From Dechloromonas sp. (GTDB lineage Bacteria > Pseudomonadota > Gammaproteobacteria > Burkholderiales > Rhodocyclaceae), in contig JAEUOD010000108.1 in assembly GCA_016791065.1 (NCBI GenBank), positions 1-60,453 on the forward strand: a DNA stretch of 60,453 nt, in the 5' to 3' direction. The notes beneath the pieces were generated by a model, which searched no databases, was not told the origin of the DNA, and was given only the letters and a program-made list of their open reading frames with translations. Shown here piece after piece: positions 35,946 to 44,372 of this stretch (within the stretch, counting starts at the first letter, position 1; every line of letters starts with the position of its first letter). A program made the position numbers and the translations under genes.

Positions 35946-36504
35946 GGCGGTAACGGGCAAGCGTCCGATAGCTCGACCCGGCCGCCGAAAGCGTCGATGC
36001 GACAAGCCGGTACTCCCGGCACGGCCAGTCGATATCCTGCGGCAAGTGCCGCACGCTGGCCGCCAAGCCAGCCGGCAGCTTGCGCACCAGTGTGAGGTGG
36101 GGAAAAAAAGGGCGATCCGGATCACGGATGGCGAATCCCGCCTCGCCCAGTTGCCGGCGTAGTCCGAGGACCAGGTTCATCAAGGGCGGAGATTCGCTGC
36201 ACCCCATCCAGGCCAGACGGTTGTGCTGCCAGGAGCCCAGGCGGTCGAGCGCGAGCACGAATGGAGCGATCGCGCCGACTGGTGGCAGCGTGGCAAGTTC
36301 GGGAAGACGCGCGTTCGGCACATCGCCGAGGAAGGCCAGCGTCAGGTGCACGGTTTCGGCGCGGGTCGGTTTGCCGCCCAGGCTTGCGGACAGCTCGCCG
36401 GCGATGCCGGTCAGTTTCTCGGCCAACGCCGGCTCCGGCCAAAGGGCGAAAAAGACGCGCGTGCTCGCGCCTTCGTTTCTTTGCAGGGCGCTTTCAGTCG
36501 CCAC
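35935..36504 (-). CDS. thpR: RNA 2',3'-cyclic phosphodiesterase (2'-5' ligase family)
   Basis: 189 aa. Two HxTx motifs of the 2H phosphoesterase family: 'HLTLAFLG' and 'HLTLVRKL', with N-terminal '[10 protein letters not shown]'. GTG at 36504 is the best start; it overlaps the ispF 3' end by 11 bp and no Shine-Dalgarno is obvious. No ATG lies within the conserved N-terminus. Follows ispF in the ispD-ispF operon. Confidence 0.85.
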   Translation of the reverse strand: MATESALQRNEGASTRVFFALWPEPALAEKLTGIAGELSASLGGKPTRAETVHLTLAFLGDVPNARLPELATLPPVGAIAPFVLALDRLGSWQHNRLAWMGCSESPPLMNLVLGLRRQLGEAGFAIRDPDRPFFPHLTLVRKLPAGLAASVRHLPQDIDWPCREYRLVASTLSAAGSSYRTLARYRLSA

Positions 36505-36976
36505 GCGCGACGAGCACGACGGCTTGCGCCTCGATGGCTTCCTCGCGGCCGAGGTAGCCCAGGCGCTCGTTGGTCTTGCCCTTGATATTGACCGCGTCGA
36601 CGGGCAAGCCAAGATCGGCCGCGACATTCGCCACCATCGCCGCCGCATGCGGCGCCAGCTTGGGTTGCTGGGCGATCAGCGTCGCATCGACATTGATCGG
36701 ACGCCAGCCGCGCTCGGCCAGCAACGCCACGGCACCGCGCAGCAGGACGCGGCTGTCGGCGCCCTTGTAACGCGGGTCGGTGTCGGGAAAATGCCGGCCG
36801 ATGTCGCCGAGGGCGACGGCCCCGAGCAACGCGTCGGTGATCGCGTGCAGCAGCGCATCGGCGTCGGAATGACCGAGCAGGCCGGTGGCATGGGGGATAT
36901 CTACGCCGCCGAGAATCAGCTTGCGGCCTTCGACCAGTTTATGGACGTCGTAGCCCTGCCCGACCCGGATATTCAT
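36494..36976 (-). CDS. ispF: IspF, 2-C-methyl-D-erythritol 2,4-cyclodiphosphate synthase
   Basis: 160 aa. '[15 protein letters not shown]' (metal-binding Asp-x-His), '[18 protein letters not shown]' and '[10 protein letters not shown]' are characteristic. Fifth step of the MEP isoprenoid pathway. ATGA overlap with ispD. Confidence 0.97.
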   Translation of the reverse strand: MNIRVGQGYDVHKLVEGRKLILGGVDIPHATGLLGHSDADALLHAITDALLGAVALGDIGRHFPDTDPRYKGADSRVLLRGAVALLAERGWRPINVDATLIAQQPKLAPHAAAMVANVAADLGLPVDAVNIKGKTNERLGYLGREEAIEAQAVVLVARGD

Positions 36977-37659
36977 TTACGTCCCCTCAGGATCATCGCG
37001 GCCAGCGCCAGATCGGCCGGATAAGTCACTTTCAGATTGGTGGTATCGGCGCGCACCAGCTTCGGCGCCAGGCCCATCGCCTCGATGGCGCCGGCTTCGT
37101 CAGTCACCGCCTGGCATTTGGCCAGTGCTTCGCTCAGCCGGCCGTAGCGGAACATCTGCGGCGTCTGTGCCTGCCACAGGTCATCGCGCGGCTCGGTGGC
37201 GGCGACGCGCTGACCGGCATCGGCCCGCTTCAGGGTATCGGCCACCGGCACGGCCAGGATGCCGCCGACCGGATCGTCAGCCAGTTCGTCGAACAGCGCG
37301 GCCAGCATCTCGCCGCTCAGGCAGGGGCGGGCTGCGTCATGCACGAGAATCCAGTCTTCGTCGGCCGCGACCATGGCGGCCGCCCGCAAGCCGTTGCTGA
37401 CGCTCTCGGCCCGCGTCACGCCGCCGCAGCGGACGGTTTCGAGCTTGGCGCCGAGGTCGGACCAGTCGTATTTCGGCCAGAAAGCATCATCGGGCGAAAG
37501 CACGACCCAGACCCGCTCGATCTCCGGGCAGGCGACCAGCGCCGCCAGGGTGTGATGGATCAGGGGCCGCCCGAGCAGGGTCAAATATTGTTTTGGCATT
37601 TCCGCGCCGAAGCGGGAACCGCTGCCGGCAGCGGGAACGATTGCGAAATAGCGTGGCAT
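36973..37659 (-). CDS. ispD: IspD, 2-C-methyl-D-erythritol 4-phosphate cytidylyltransferase
   Basis: 228 aa. Nucleotidyltransferase signature '[19 protein letters not shown]' and '[10 protein letters not shown]' identify IspD, which makes CDP-methylerythritol. Head of ispD-ispF-thpR, divergent from the DUF4010 gene 41 bp away. Confidence 0.97.
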   Translation of the reverse strand: MPRYFAIVPAAGSGSRFGAEMPKQYLTLLGRPLIHHTLAALVACPEIERVWVVLSPDDAFWPKYDWSDLGAKLETVRCGGVTRAESVSNGLRAAAMVAADEDWILVHDAARPCLSGEMLAALFDELADDPVGGILAVPVADTLKRADAGQRVAATEPRDDLWQAQTPQMFRYGRLSEALAKCQAVTDEAGAIEAMGLAPKLVRADTTNLKVTYPADLALAAMILRGRK

Positions 37660-37700
37660 GGCTTAATTTTACTGAAGAACACCGATAAATGAGGAGGCGC

Positions 37701-38957
37701 ATGAGCTTCGTCGTTCCTGAACTGGCAGCCCCGCTGGAGGCTTTCGCAACGTCCCTGGGCGTGGGCCTGTTGATCGGCATGGAACGGGAACGCCGCCCCG
37801 ATTCGGCGGCCGGCCTGCGTACCTTTGCCCTCGTTTCCATGCTCGGCTGCCTCTTCGCGCTGCTCGGCGAAAAGACCGGCGGCCCGTGGATTCTCGCGGT
37901 CGGCCTGCTGGTCATCTCCGCGGCCATGGTCGCCTCCAATTTTTCCTCGCAACAGGAAGAACAGTATCGCGGCTTCACTTCGGAGGCGGCCATCGTCATC
38001 ACCTACGGGCTGGGCGCAGCCATCTGGTTCGGCTACGCGACGCTGGCCGTCATGCTGGCGATCACGACCACCGTGCTGCTTTATTTCAAGGCGGAGCTGC
38101 GCCAGTTCAGCGAGCGCATGACCCCGAAGGACATCAACTCCATCCTGCAATTCGCCGTGCTTTCGCTGGTCATCCTGCCCATCCTGCCGAGCCAGGACTA
38201 CGGCCCCTACAGCGCTTTCAACCCGCGCCAGATCTGGTGGATGGTGGTGCTCATTTCCGGCCTGGCGCTCTCCGGCTACCTCGCCCTGCGCATTATCGGC
38301 GCCCGCCACGGCGCCGCCCTACTCGGCATCTTCGGCGGCCTGGCGTCGAGCACTGCGACGACCCTGATGTTTTCGCGCCATGCCCGCGATCACGCCGATC
38401 TCGTCCGGATGTCGGCCATCGTCATCCTGATCGCCAACGTCATGGTGATGATTCGCCTCGGCTTCGTTTCCAGCGTCGTCGCGCCGGGACTGGCGATGCA
38501 GATCGCCATCGTCTTCGCCTGCGGCATCTTGCCCGGCGTCGCCATGGCGCTTTACGGCTGGAAGATTCTCAAGGACGCCGGCGACCTGCCGATGCCCGAA
38601 GTCAAGAACCCGACCGAACTCAAGACCGCCGTCTCCTTCGGCCTGCTCTACGCCCTGGTGCTGCTCGCCTCGGCCTGGCTGCAGGATATCGCCGGCAACA
38701 AGGGCCTCTACATCGTCGCCCTCGCCTCCGGCCTGACCGATGCCGACGCCAGCGTGCTGTCCACGCTGCGCATGTTCAACCTGGAGAAAATTTCCGGTGG
38801 CGAAGCGGTCATCGCCGTCACCCTGGCGCTCGCTGCCAACCTAGTGTTCAAGATCGGCCTGGTGCTCAGCATCGGCGGCGGCAAACTGGCCCGCCATGCC
38901 CTGCCCGGCCTGTTCGCCATCGGCGCCGGCCTGGCCGGTGGCTTGCTGCTGGTTTGA
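37701..38957 (+). CDS. MgtC/SapB-like membrane protein with DUF4010
   Basis: 418 aa, about 11-12 membrane segments. The N-terminal 'LGVGLLIGMERERR' and 'AGLRTFALVSMLGCLFALLG' is the MgtC/SapB signature, and the remainder is the DUF4010 type ('GGLASSTATTLMFSRHARD', 'SGLTDADASVLS'). MgtC is linked to Mg homeostasis and acid stress; the function of the DUF4010 branch is unknown. AGGAGG lies before the ATG at 37701. Followed 10 bp later by the Memo gene. Confidence 0.87.
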   Translation: MSFVVPELAAPLEAFATSLGVGLLIGMERERRPDSAAGLRTFALVSMLGCLFALLGEKTGGPWILAVGLLVISAAMVASNFSSQQEEQYRGFTSEAAIVITYGLGAAIWFGYATLAVMLAITTTVLLYFKAELRQFSERMTPKDINSILQFAVLSLVILPILPSQDYGPYSAFNPRQIWWMVVLISGLALSGYLALRIIGARHGAALLGIFGGLASSTATTLMFSRHARDHADLVRMSAIVILIANVMVMIRLGFVSSVVAPGLAMQIAIVFACGILPGVAMALYGWKILKDAGDLPMPEVKNPTELKTAVSFGLLYALVLLASAWLQDIAGNKGLYIVALASGLTDADASVLSTLRMFNLEKISGGEAVIAVTLALAANLVFKIGLVLSIGGGKLARHALPGLFAIGAGLAGGLLLV

Positions 38958-38967
38958 GGAGACGATC

Positions 38968-39768
38968 ATGCGCAATGTCCGTCCGCCCGCTGTTGCCGAC
39001 ATGTTCTATCCTGGCCAGCCGGCCGCGCTGGCCGGCGCCGTGGACCGTCTGCTGGCCGCCGTGCCGGCGGTTGACGCCCCCCAGCCCAAGGCGTTGATCG
39101 TGCCGCATGCCGGCTATATCTACTCGGGATCGACCGCCGCCCGCGCCTATGCCCTGCTCCAGCCCTGGCGCAGCCGCATCCGGCGCGTCGTTCTGCTCGG
39201 CCCGACCCACCGGGTCGCGGTGAAAGGCCTCGCCTTGCCGCAGGCGGAGGCGTTCGCCACGCCGCTCGGCGAGATTCCGCTCGATACGGAAGCCATTACC
39301 CGGCTTGCCGTGATGCCGCAGATCATCGCCAGCGACCGCGCCCACGCCCTCGAACATTCGCTGGAGGTCCATCTGCCGTTTCTCCAACGCCTGCTCGACG
39401 ACTTCACGCTGGTGCCGCTCGCTGTCGGCCATGCCTCGCCGGAAACCGTCGCCGAAGTACTCGATTGCCTCTGGGATGGCACGGAAACGCTGATCGTGGT
39501 CAGCTCCGATCTTTCGCACTTCCTGCCCTACGCCATGGCCCAGGAGGTAGACGAGGAAACCTGCCGGCACATCCTGGCTTTCGATACCCACATCCAGCCC
39601 GACCAGGCTTGCGGAGCCTTCCCGGTCAATGGACTGCTGCTGACGGCAGCCCGCCGCGGCCTGGTGCCGACGCTGATCCACCGCTGCAATTCGGGCGACA
39701 CCGCCGGCGACAAGCAGCGCGTCGTCGGATACGCCGCCTTCGCTTTCCGGGAGGCGTCGCATGCCTGA
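38968..39768 (+). CDS. amrB: AmmeMemoRadiSam protein B (Memo-like)
   Basis: 266 aa. 'PHAGYIYSG' (46-54), 'LLGPTHRV', 'HSLEVHLPFLQ' and 'VVSSDLSHFLPY' are the conserved metal-binding positions of the Memo family, related to extradiol dioxygenases. GAGGAGACGATC precedes the ATG. Overlaps the AMMECR1 gene by 8 bp. Forms the known but functionally undefined three-gene AmmeMemoRadiSam set. Confidence 0.92.
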   Translation: MRNVRPPAVADMFYPGQPAALAGAVDRLLAAVPAVDAPQPKALIVPHAGYIYSGSTAARAYALLQPWRSRIRRVVLLGPTHRVAVKGLALPQAEAFATPLGEIPLDTEAITRLAVMPQIIASDRAHALEHSLEVHLPFLQRLLDDFTLVPLAVGHASPETVAEVLDCLWDGTETLIVVSSDLSHFLPYAMAQEVDEETCRHILAFDTHIQPDQACGAFPVNGLLLTAARRGLVPTLIHRCNSGDTAGDKQRVVGYAAFAFREASHA

Positions 39769-40312
39769 ACTCGGCCCCACCCTGCTTCGCCTCGCCCGCG
39801 CCGCCATCGCCCGGCATTTCGGGCTGCCTGCAGCGCCGTTGGGCGACGACCTGCCGGAACTCCAACAGCCCGGTGCCACCTTCGTCACACTGACCCAGCA
39901 CGGCCAGTTGCGCGGCTGCATCGGTAGCCTCGAAGCCTGGCGGCCGCTGCGGGCCGATGTCGAGTCCAATGCTTTGGCTGCTGCCTTGCGCGACCCGCGT
40001 TTCGATCCGCTGAAGGCCGAGGAATTGCCGCGCACCCGCGTCGAGGTTTCATTGCTGACGCCGCCCGAAGCGATGCACTTTCGCGACGAGGCAGACGCCC
40101 TCGCCCAGTTGCGGCCGGGCATCGATGGCGTCATCTTCAGCGCCGGCCGCCGCCGCTCGACCTTCCTGCCGCAAGTCTGGGAACAATTGCCCGAGCCGGG
40201 CGAGTTCATGGCCCATCTCAAACAAAAGGCTGGCTTGCCGGCTGCCTACTGGGGCAGTGACGTCGAACTGCAGCGCTACACGGTCCGCAAGTGGAAGGAG
40301 CCGGAAAAATGA
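39761..40312 (+). CDS. amrA: AmmeMemoRadiSam protein A (AMMECR1 domain)
   Basis: 183 aa. 'FVTLTQHGQLRGCIGSLEAW' is the AMMECR1 LRGCIG signature; 'ALRDPRFDPL' and 'VEVSLLTPPE' follow as expected. Overlaps its neighbours on both sides. Family function unknown. Confidence 0.92.
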   Translation: MPELGPTLLRLARAAIARHFGLPAAPLGDDLPELQQPGATFVTLTQHGQLRGCIGSLEAWRPLRADVESNALAAALRDPRFDPLKAEELPRTRVEVSLLTPPEAMHFRDEADALAQLRPGIDGVIFSAGRRRSTFLPQVWEQLPEPGEFMAHLKQKAGLPAAYWGSDVELQRYTVRKWKEPEK

Positions 40313-41403
40313 AATCGGCTGAAAGCAATCATCCAGGCCGCTGGTGGCACACACTGCCCGACGGCCGTGTTCAGTGCGACCTCTGCCCGCGCGATTGCCA
40401 GTTGCACGAAGGCCAGTGCGGCGCCTGTTTCGTCCGCCAGATGCAGGATGGCGCCATGCAGCTCACAACCTACGGGCGCTCCTCCGGCTTCTGCATCGAC
40501 CCGGTCGAAAAAAAGCCGCTCAACCATTTCTACCCGGGCAGCAGCATCCTCTCCTTCGGCACGGCCGGCTGCAATCTGGCCTGCCGGTTCTGCCAGAACT
40601 GGGACATTTCGAAATCGAAGGACATGGACCGGCTGATGGATGCCGCCAGCCCGCAGGCGATCGCCACCGCCGCCCGGCGCCATGGCGCGGACGCAGTTGC
40701 CTACACCTACAACGACCCGGTGGTGTTCGCCGAATATGCCATCGACACCGCGCTCGCCTGTCGCGAGCAAGGCATCCGCAACGTCGCCGTCACCGCCGGC
40801 TACATCCACGCCGAACCGCGACGCGAATTCTTCGCTGTCATGGATGCCGCGAATGTCGACCTCAAGGCCTTTACCGAGGATTTCTACCGCAAGCTCTGCG
40901 TCGCCCACCTGCAACCGGTGCTCGACACCCTGGCCTACATCCACCACGAAACCAACTGCTGGCTGGAAATCACCACCCTGCTGATTCCCGGGCACAACGA
41001 TGGTGCCGCGGAAATCAGCGAACTCGCAGGCTGGATGATGCGCGAACTCGGGCCGGACGTGCCGCTGCACTTCACCGCCTTCCACCCCGACTGGAAAATG
41101 GCCGACATTCCGGCCACGCCACCGGAAACCCTCAGCCTGGCCCGACGCATTGCCCGCGACGCCGGACTCAACTACGTCTTCACCGGCAACGTGCATGACA
41201 GCGAAGGCGGCACCACCTTCTGCCCGCAGTGCCATGCCGCGCTGATCGTGCGCGACTGGTACGACATCCGCCGCTACGACCTGACGCCAGAGGGAAAATG
41301 CCCGCATTGCCGGACCACCATTGCCGGCCGCTTCGGCCCTGTGCTCGGCCATGACGGCCGCGCCTTCGGGCCACGCCGTATTCCCGTCCGTCTCGCCCAC
41401 TGA
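40309..41403 (+). CDS. amrS: AmmeMemoRadiSam radical SAM protein
   Basis: 364 aa. Radical SAM motif 'CNLACRFCQNW' (Cys88, 92, 95). An N-terminal zinc-like 'CDLCPRDCQLHEGQCGAC' and a C-terminal 'CPQC...CPHC' zinc ribbon are also present. Resembles pyruvate formate-lyase activating enzymes. Coupled to amrA by ATGA. Confidence 0.92.
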   Translation: MKSAESNHPGRWWHTLPDGRVQCDLCPRDCQLHEGQCGACFVRQMQDGAMQLTTYGRSSGFCIDPVEKKPLNHFYPGSSILSFGTAGCNLACRFCQNWDISKSKDMDRLMDAASPQAIATAARRHGADAVAYTYNDPVVFAEYAIDTALACREQGIRNVAVTAGYIHAEPRREFFAVMDAANVDLKAFTEDFYRKLCVAHLQPVLDTLAYIHHETNCWLEITTLLIPGHNDGAAEISELAGWMMRELGPDVPLHFTAFHPDWKMADIPATPPETLSLARRIARDAGLNYVFTGNVHDSEGGTTFCPQCHAALIVRDWYDIRRYDLTPEGKCPHCRTTIAGRFGPVLGHDGRAFGPRRIPVRLAH

Positions 41404-41407
41404 AACG

Positions 41408-42001
41408 ATGAACCGCAGCCTCAGCCTCCAGACCCTGCACGGCCCGCTCCACGGGCAACTCGAACTTCCCGACCACCCGCGTGGCTTGATCCTGCTGGCG
41501 CGCGCCCACCACGCCGCGGTCGACACCATCATTGCCGCCAACCTGGCAGCCCGCGGCTACGCCATCCTGGCCATGGAGTTGCTGAGTACCCAGGAGACCC
41601 ACTTCGCCGATGCGACACAGAACGTGCCGCGCCTGGCACAACGCATGCTCGACATCCTCGACCTGATCCGCCACGACGGCGACATGCAGGAACTGCCGCT
41701 GGGTATTTTCGCCACCGGCGACAGCACCCCGGCCGCCATCCGCGCCGCCGCCCAGCGCGACACCCAGGTTCGAGCCCTGGCCTGCCACGGTGGCCTGATC
41801 GACCGCGCCGGCCTGCAGGCGCTCGATCTCCTCATCGCGCCGCTGCTCATGCTCTTCGACGCCGACGACGAATTCGGCCCCCAGGCTTTCCGGCGTGCTG
41901 CGGCGCATCTGCATGGAGTGCATGAAACGCGTCGTCTCGATATCGCAGAGGACCCGATTCTGCGGGTTGCTGCGTGGTTTTCTCTGCATCTGCGGACCTG
42001 A
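41408..42001 (+). CDS. Small alpha/beta-hydrolase-like protein
   Basis: 197 aa. Resembles dienelactone-hydrolase-like proteins: 'LILLARAHHAAVD', 'ILDLIRHDG', a nucleophile-elbow region 'GIFATGDSTPAAIRAA', acid candidate 'MLFDADDEFG' and a late His. The elbow is not a canonical GxSxG, so activity is uncertain. Starts 4 bp after amrS, probably its operon partner. Confidence 0.68.
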   Translation: MNRSLSLQTLHGPLHGQLELPDHPRGLILLARAHHAAVDTIIAANLAARGYAILAMELLSTQETHFADATQNVPRLAQRMLDILDLIRHDGDMQELPLGIFATGDSTPAAIRAAAQRDTQVRALACHGGLIDRAGLQALDLLIAPLLMLFDADDEFGPQAFRRAAAHLHGVHETRRLDIAEDPILRVAAWFSLHLRT

Positions 42002-42055
42002 AGTACCACCTGAAGCCAGGCCAATCCCAAGGCATCAGAAATTTTCAAATTTCGT

Positions 42056-42084
42056 TTGCTGTTTGATCCGATGGCGCGTATTGT
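42056..42084 (+). promoter_or_regulatory. Predicted promoter of cspA
   Basis: TTGCTG (42056-42061), 17-nt spacer, TATTGT (42079-42084), preceded by an A/T-rich stretch (42040-42053) that could be an UP element. Transcription from about 42091 gives a leader near 140 nt, similar in length to cold-shock cspA leaders. Confidence 0.55.
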
Positions 42085-42192
42085 GCACCGCAGCGATTTC
42101 TAGTTGTGTTGTTATTTTGTAGGTCTAGTACCCGCAGTTCTGCGGCGCCATTCCCCCATTTTTGCCTCGCCCTCTTGATCTCGCCCCACCCA

Positions 42193-42216
42193 GGGGCACA
42201 GTGCCCCGTAATTTTT
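42193..42216 (+). promoter_or_regulatory. Hairpin plus U-tract in cspA leader
   Basis: Stem GGGGCA / TGCCCC with loop CAG (42193-42207), followed by ATTTTT ending at 42216. It lies 14 bp upstream of the cspA ATG and just before its GGAG. The form is that of an intrinsic terminator, so it could attenuate transcription or mask initiation; regulation is inference. Confidence 0.5.
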
Positions 42217-42230
42217 CGGAGTTTCAAGAT

Positions 42231-42434
42231 ATGGCAACAGGTAACGTCAAGTGGTTTAACGATTCCAAGGGTTTTGGCTTCATTACGCCCGAAGGCGGCG
42301 GCGAAGATCTTTTCGCTCACTTTTCCGCAATTCAATCCCACGGTTTCAAAACCTTGACCGAAGGCCAACGTGTGAGTTTCGACATCACCAACGGCCCCAA
42401 GGGCAAGCAAGCAAGCAATATCCAGATCGCCTGA
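42231..42434 (+). CDS. cspA: Cold-shock domain protein
   Basis: 67 aa, single cold-shock domain. RNP1 'KGFGFI' (13-18) and RNP2-like 'DLFAHF' (26-31) bind single-stranded nucleic acid; the usual 'VFVHF' is here LFAHF. Predicted RNA chaperone. CGGAG lies before the ATG. It has a long structured leader and a strong hairpin downstream. The symbol denotes the family. Confidence 0.94.
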   Translation: MATGNVKWFNDSKGFGFITPEGGGEDLFAHFSAIQSHGFKTLTEGQRVSFDITNGPKGKQASNIQIA

Positions 42435-42482
42435 TTTCCCAGGCGTTCTCGCTGGCTGCTGCGTTGCCGCGGTGGCCTGCTC

Positions 42483-42513
42483 CTTCGTGCCGGCATGCAT
42501 TGCCGGCACGAAG
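42483..42513 (+). terminator. Hairpin after cspA
   Basis: 13-bp perfect stem CTTCGTGCCGGCA / TGCCGGCACGAAG with a 5-nt loop, 48 bp beyond the cspA stop. No U-run follows (CACGCGG), so it may act as an RNA-stabilising 3' structure, with partial read-through into the next small gene. Confidence 0.6.
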
Positions 42514-42563
42514 CACGCGGATCGGAATTCCGCCGATTCCCGGGCAAACCTAGAAAAGATCAA

Positions 42564-42740
42564 ATGAATATAAAAGAACAACGAGCACAAGCCGAACGGC
42601 TGTGCACCGAATCGGGCATTTTCGTCCTGCCCTACGGAAACGCCTGGTGGTTACTGGGCCGTGGCATCAACCGCGTGGTTGGCGAATTGGCCGGGCTTTC
42701 CCACTCGGACCTTCATCGCTATCAACCCACCCAGCGATAA
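42564..42740 (+). CDS. 58-aa protein of unknown function
   Basis: Starts 'MNIKEQRAQAERLC' at 42564 after an A-rich leader. The middle is 'GNAWWLLGRGINRVVGELAG', which includes adjacent Trp residues and could form a short amphipathic helix. No recognised family. Between cspA and a 120-aa gene, followed by infA; this suggests a role tied to cold shock or translation, but nothing in the sequence proves it. An ATG at 42495 lies inside the hairpin and is rejected as the start. Confidence 0.6.
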   Translation: MNIKEQRAQAERLCTESGIFVLPYGNAWWLLGRGINRVVGELAGLSHSDLHRYQPTQR

Positions 42741-42806
42741 ACCTTAAGCGGCGGCGGGGCTGGCAGCAGTCGAACCAGGCCGTTTCAATACGACACGGAG
42801 TACAGC

Positions 42807-43169
42807 ATGATCCAATCTATCCAGCGCACCGAGCTCAAGACGTTTTACTACACCCCGGTCCATTGCCCGTTCTGTGGCACCCGGGTCATGGGGGCTGACC
42901 CGGTTGACGAAACGCTCATCACTGCCTGCCCCCACACCCTGTTCATCGCCCACGACATGGCATTCGAATACCGCTCAGAGCGATTAGACAGGAACCTCAG
43001 CATAAGCGGCCTGACCGAGAAAGAGGTCGAGGAACGATGGCTGGGAGAAACGGGTGGAATCGACGGCTTCACCAATCAGGTCACCCTGGCGAACGCCATC
43101 AAGGTAGCCGCCTACGCGCCGGCTCCATCGGCCTATGGTTCCTACTATGGGTTCGCCCCGACCGAATGA
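42807..43169 (+). CDS. 120-aa protein with CPFC zinc-ribbon-like motif, unknown function
   Basis: Starts 66 bp after the previous gene with GGAG before the ATG. 'HCPFCGTRV' and, 20 residues later, 'ACPHTLFIAHD' give Cys and His that could bind one zinc. The C-terminal third is Ala/Tyr-rich. Family not recognised. Adjacent to infA2 and cspA. A weak hairpin (43197-43216) follows. Confidence 0.65.
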   Translation: MIQSIQRTELKTFYYTPVHCPFCGTRVMGADPVDETLITACPHTLFIAHDMAFEYRSERLDRNLSISGLTEKEVEERWLGETGGIDGFTNQVTLANAIKVAAYAPAPSAYGSYYGFAPTE

Positions 43170-43303
43170 CCTGTGCCTGATAGACACCGACCAAAGAAGC
43201 CCATCCGGGATGCTTTGTGAATAGTACCGACACTTTTGAAACAAATTTATCTGAGCCCGGTTCCCTTCGGGCTTGCCCCACGTCCCACCTCTGGAGAAAT
43301 ACC

Positions 43304-43561
43304 GTGGCAAAAGAAGATCTCATTGAAATGCAAGGCGTTGTGATGGAAGTGCTGCCGGATACGCGCTTCCGCGTCACCTTGGACAATGGACACATGCTCG
43401 TCGCCTACAGCGGCGGCAAGATGCGCAAGAACCATATCCGTGTTCTGGCCGGAGACAAGGTCTCCCTCGAACTGTCGCCTTACGACCTGACCAAGGGGCG
43501 GATCACCTTCCGCCACATCGAGGGCCGCACGCCATCGCCTTCGCGGCAACACCGCCGCTGA
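43304..43561 (+). CDS. infA: Translation initiation factor IF-1 (second copy type)
   Basis: 85 aa. '[20 protein letters not shown]' and '[20 protein letters not shown]' are IF-1. The GTG start at 43304 follows TGGAGAA and gives the family N-terminus; an in-frame GTG at 43217 adds 29 unrelated residues. A basic C-terminal extension ('[10 protein letters not shown]') exceeds the usual 72 aa. Betaproteobacteria often carry an extra infA outside the ribosomal operon. The leader holds a hairpin at 43254-43273. Confidence 0.93.
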   Translation: MAKEDLIEMQGVVMEVLPDTRFRVTLDNGHMLVAYSGGKMRKNHIRVLAGDKVSLELSPYDLTKGRITFRHIEGRTPSPSRQHRR

Positions 43562-43737
43562 GAAGTCACACCAGCGAAACGGGATATCTGTGTTGTTACT
43601 ACTCGGTTCCTACTTCTGGAAATAGGGTATAGACAGCAAGACTCCGTCGAATATCAAGAGGCCCAACGGCCAAAAGTGCGCAACAAGAGCGAATCGATTA
43701 ACCTTCCGCCTTTAGCTTTCGCACGCGAGGAACACCC

Positions 43738-44370
43738 ATGCCGGTCATCGAGGTCCGCCACCCCCTGGTCAAGCACAAGATCGGCCTGATGCGCGAAGGC
43801 GAGATCAGTACCAAGAAATTCCGCGAACTGACCGCCGAAATCGCCCGCCTGCTGACTTACGAGGCCTGCAGCGATTTCGAACTGGAGAAGGTCACCATCG
43901 ACGGCTGGGCTGGGCCGGTCGAGATCGACCAGATCAAGGGCAAGAAGGTCACCGTCGTGCCCATCCTGCGGGCCGGCCTCGGCATGCTGGACGGGGTGCT
44001 CGACCTGATCCCCAACGCCAAGGTCAGCGTCGTCGGCATTGCCCGCAATCACGACACGCTGATGCCCGAGCCCTATTTCGAACGCTTCGTCGGCCAGCTC
44101 GACGAGCGCCTGGCGATGATCATCGATCCCATGCTGGCCACCGGCGGCTCGCTGATCGCCACCATCGACATGTTGAAGCGCAACGGCTGCAAGCACATCA
44201 AGGCGCTCGTCCTGGTCGCGGCGCCGGAAGGCATCGCGGCGCTGGCGGCGGCGCATCCCGACGTTCAGATCTATACCGCCGCCGTGGATAGCCATTTGAA
44301 TGAAATCGGCTACATCATCCCGGGCCTCGGCGACGCCGGCGACAAGATTTTCGGTACCAAGGAAGCTTGA
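43738..44370 (+). CDS. upp: Uracil phosphoribosyltransferase
   Basis: 210 aa. '[12 protein letters not shown]', '[13 protein letters not shown]' and the PRPP-binding '[11 protein letters not shown]' identify Upp, which converts uracil and PRPP to UMP. GAGG before the ATG. It is followed by uraA 2 bp later as a salvage operon. The 176-bp region upstream holds no gene; a possible -10 TATAGA lies at 43628-43633. Confidence 0.97.
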   Translation: MPVIEVRHPLVKHKIGLMREGEISTKKFRELTAEIARLLTYEACSDFELEKVTIDGWAGPVEIDQIKGKKVTVVPILRAGLGMLDGVLDLIPNAKVSVVGIARNHDTLMPEPYFERFVGQLDERLAMIIDPMLATGGSLIATIDMLKRNGCKHIKALVLVAAPEGIAALAAAHPDVQIYTAAVDSHLNEIGYIIPGLGDAGDKIFGTKEA

Positions 44371-44372
44371 GG

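Noticed and set aside
43605-43633. Promoter for upp (GGTTCC, TATAGA)
   Set aside because: The -35 has little match; only the -10 is plausible, so not listed as a feature.
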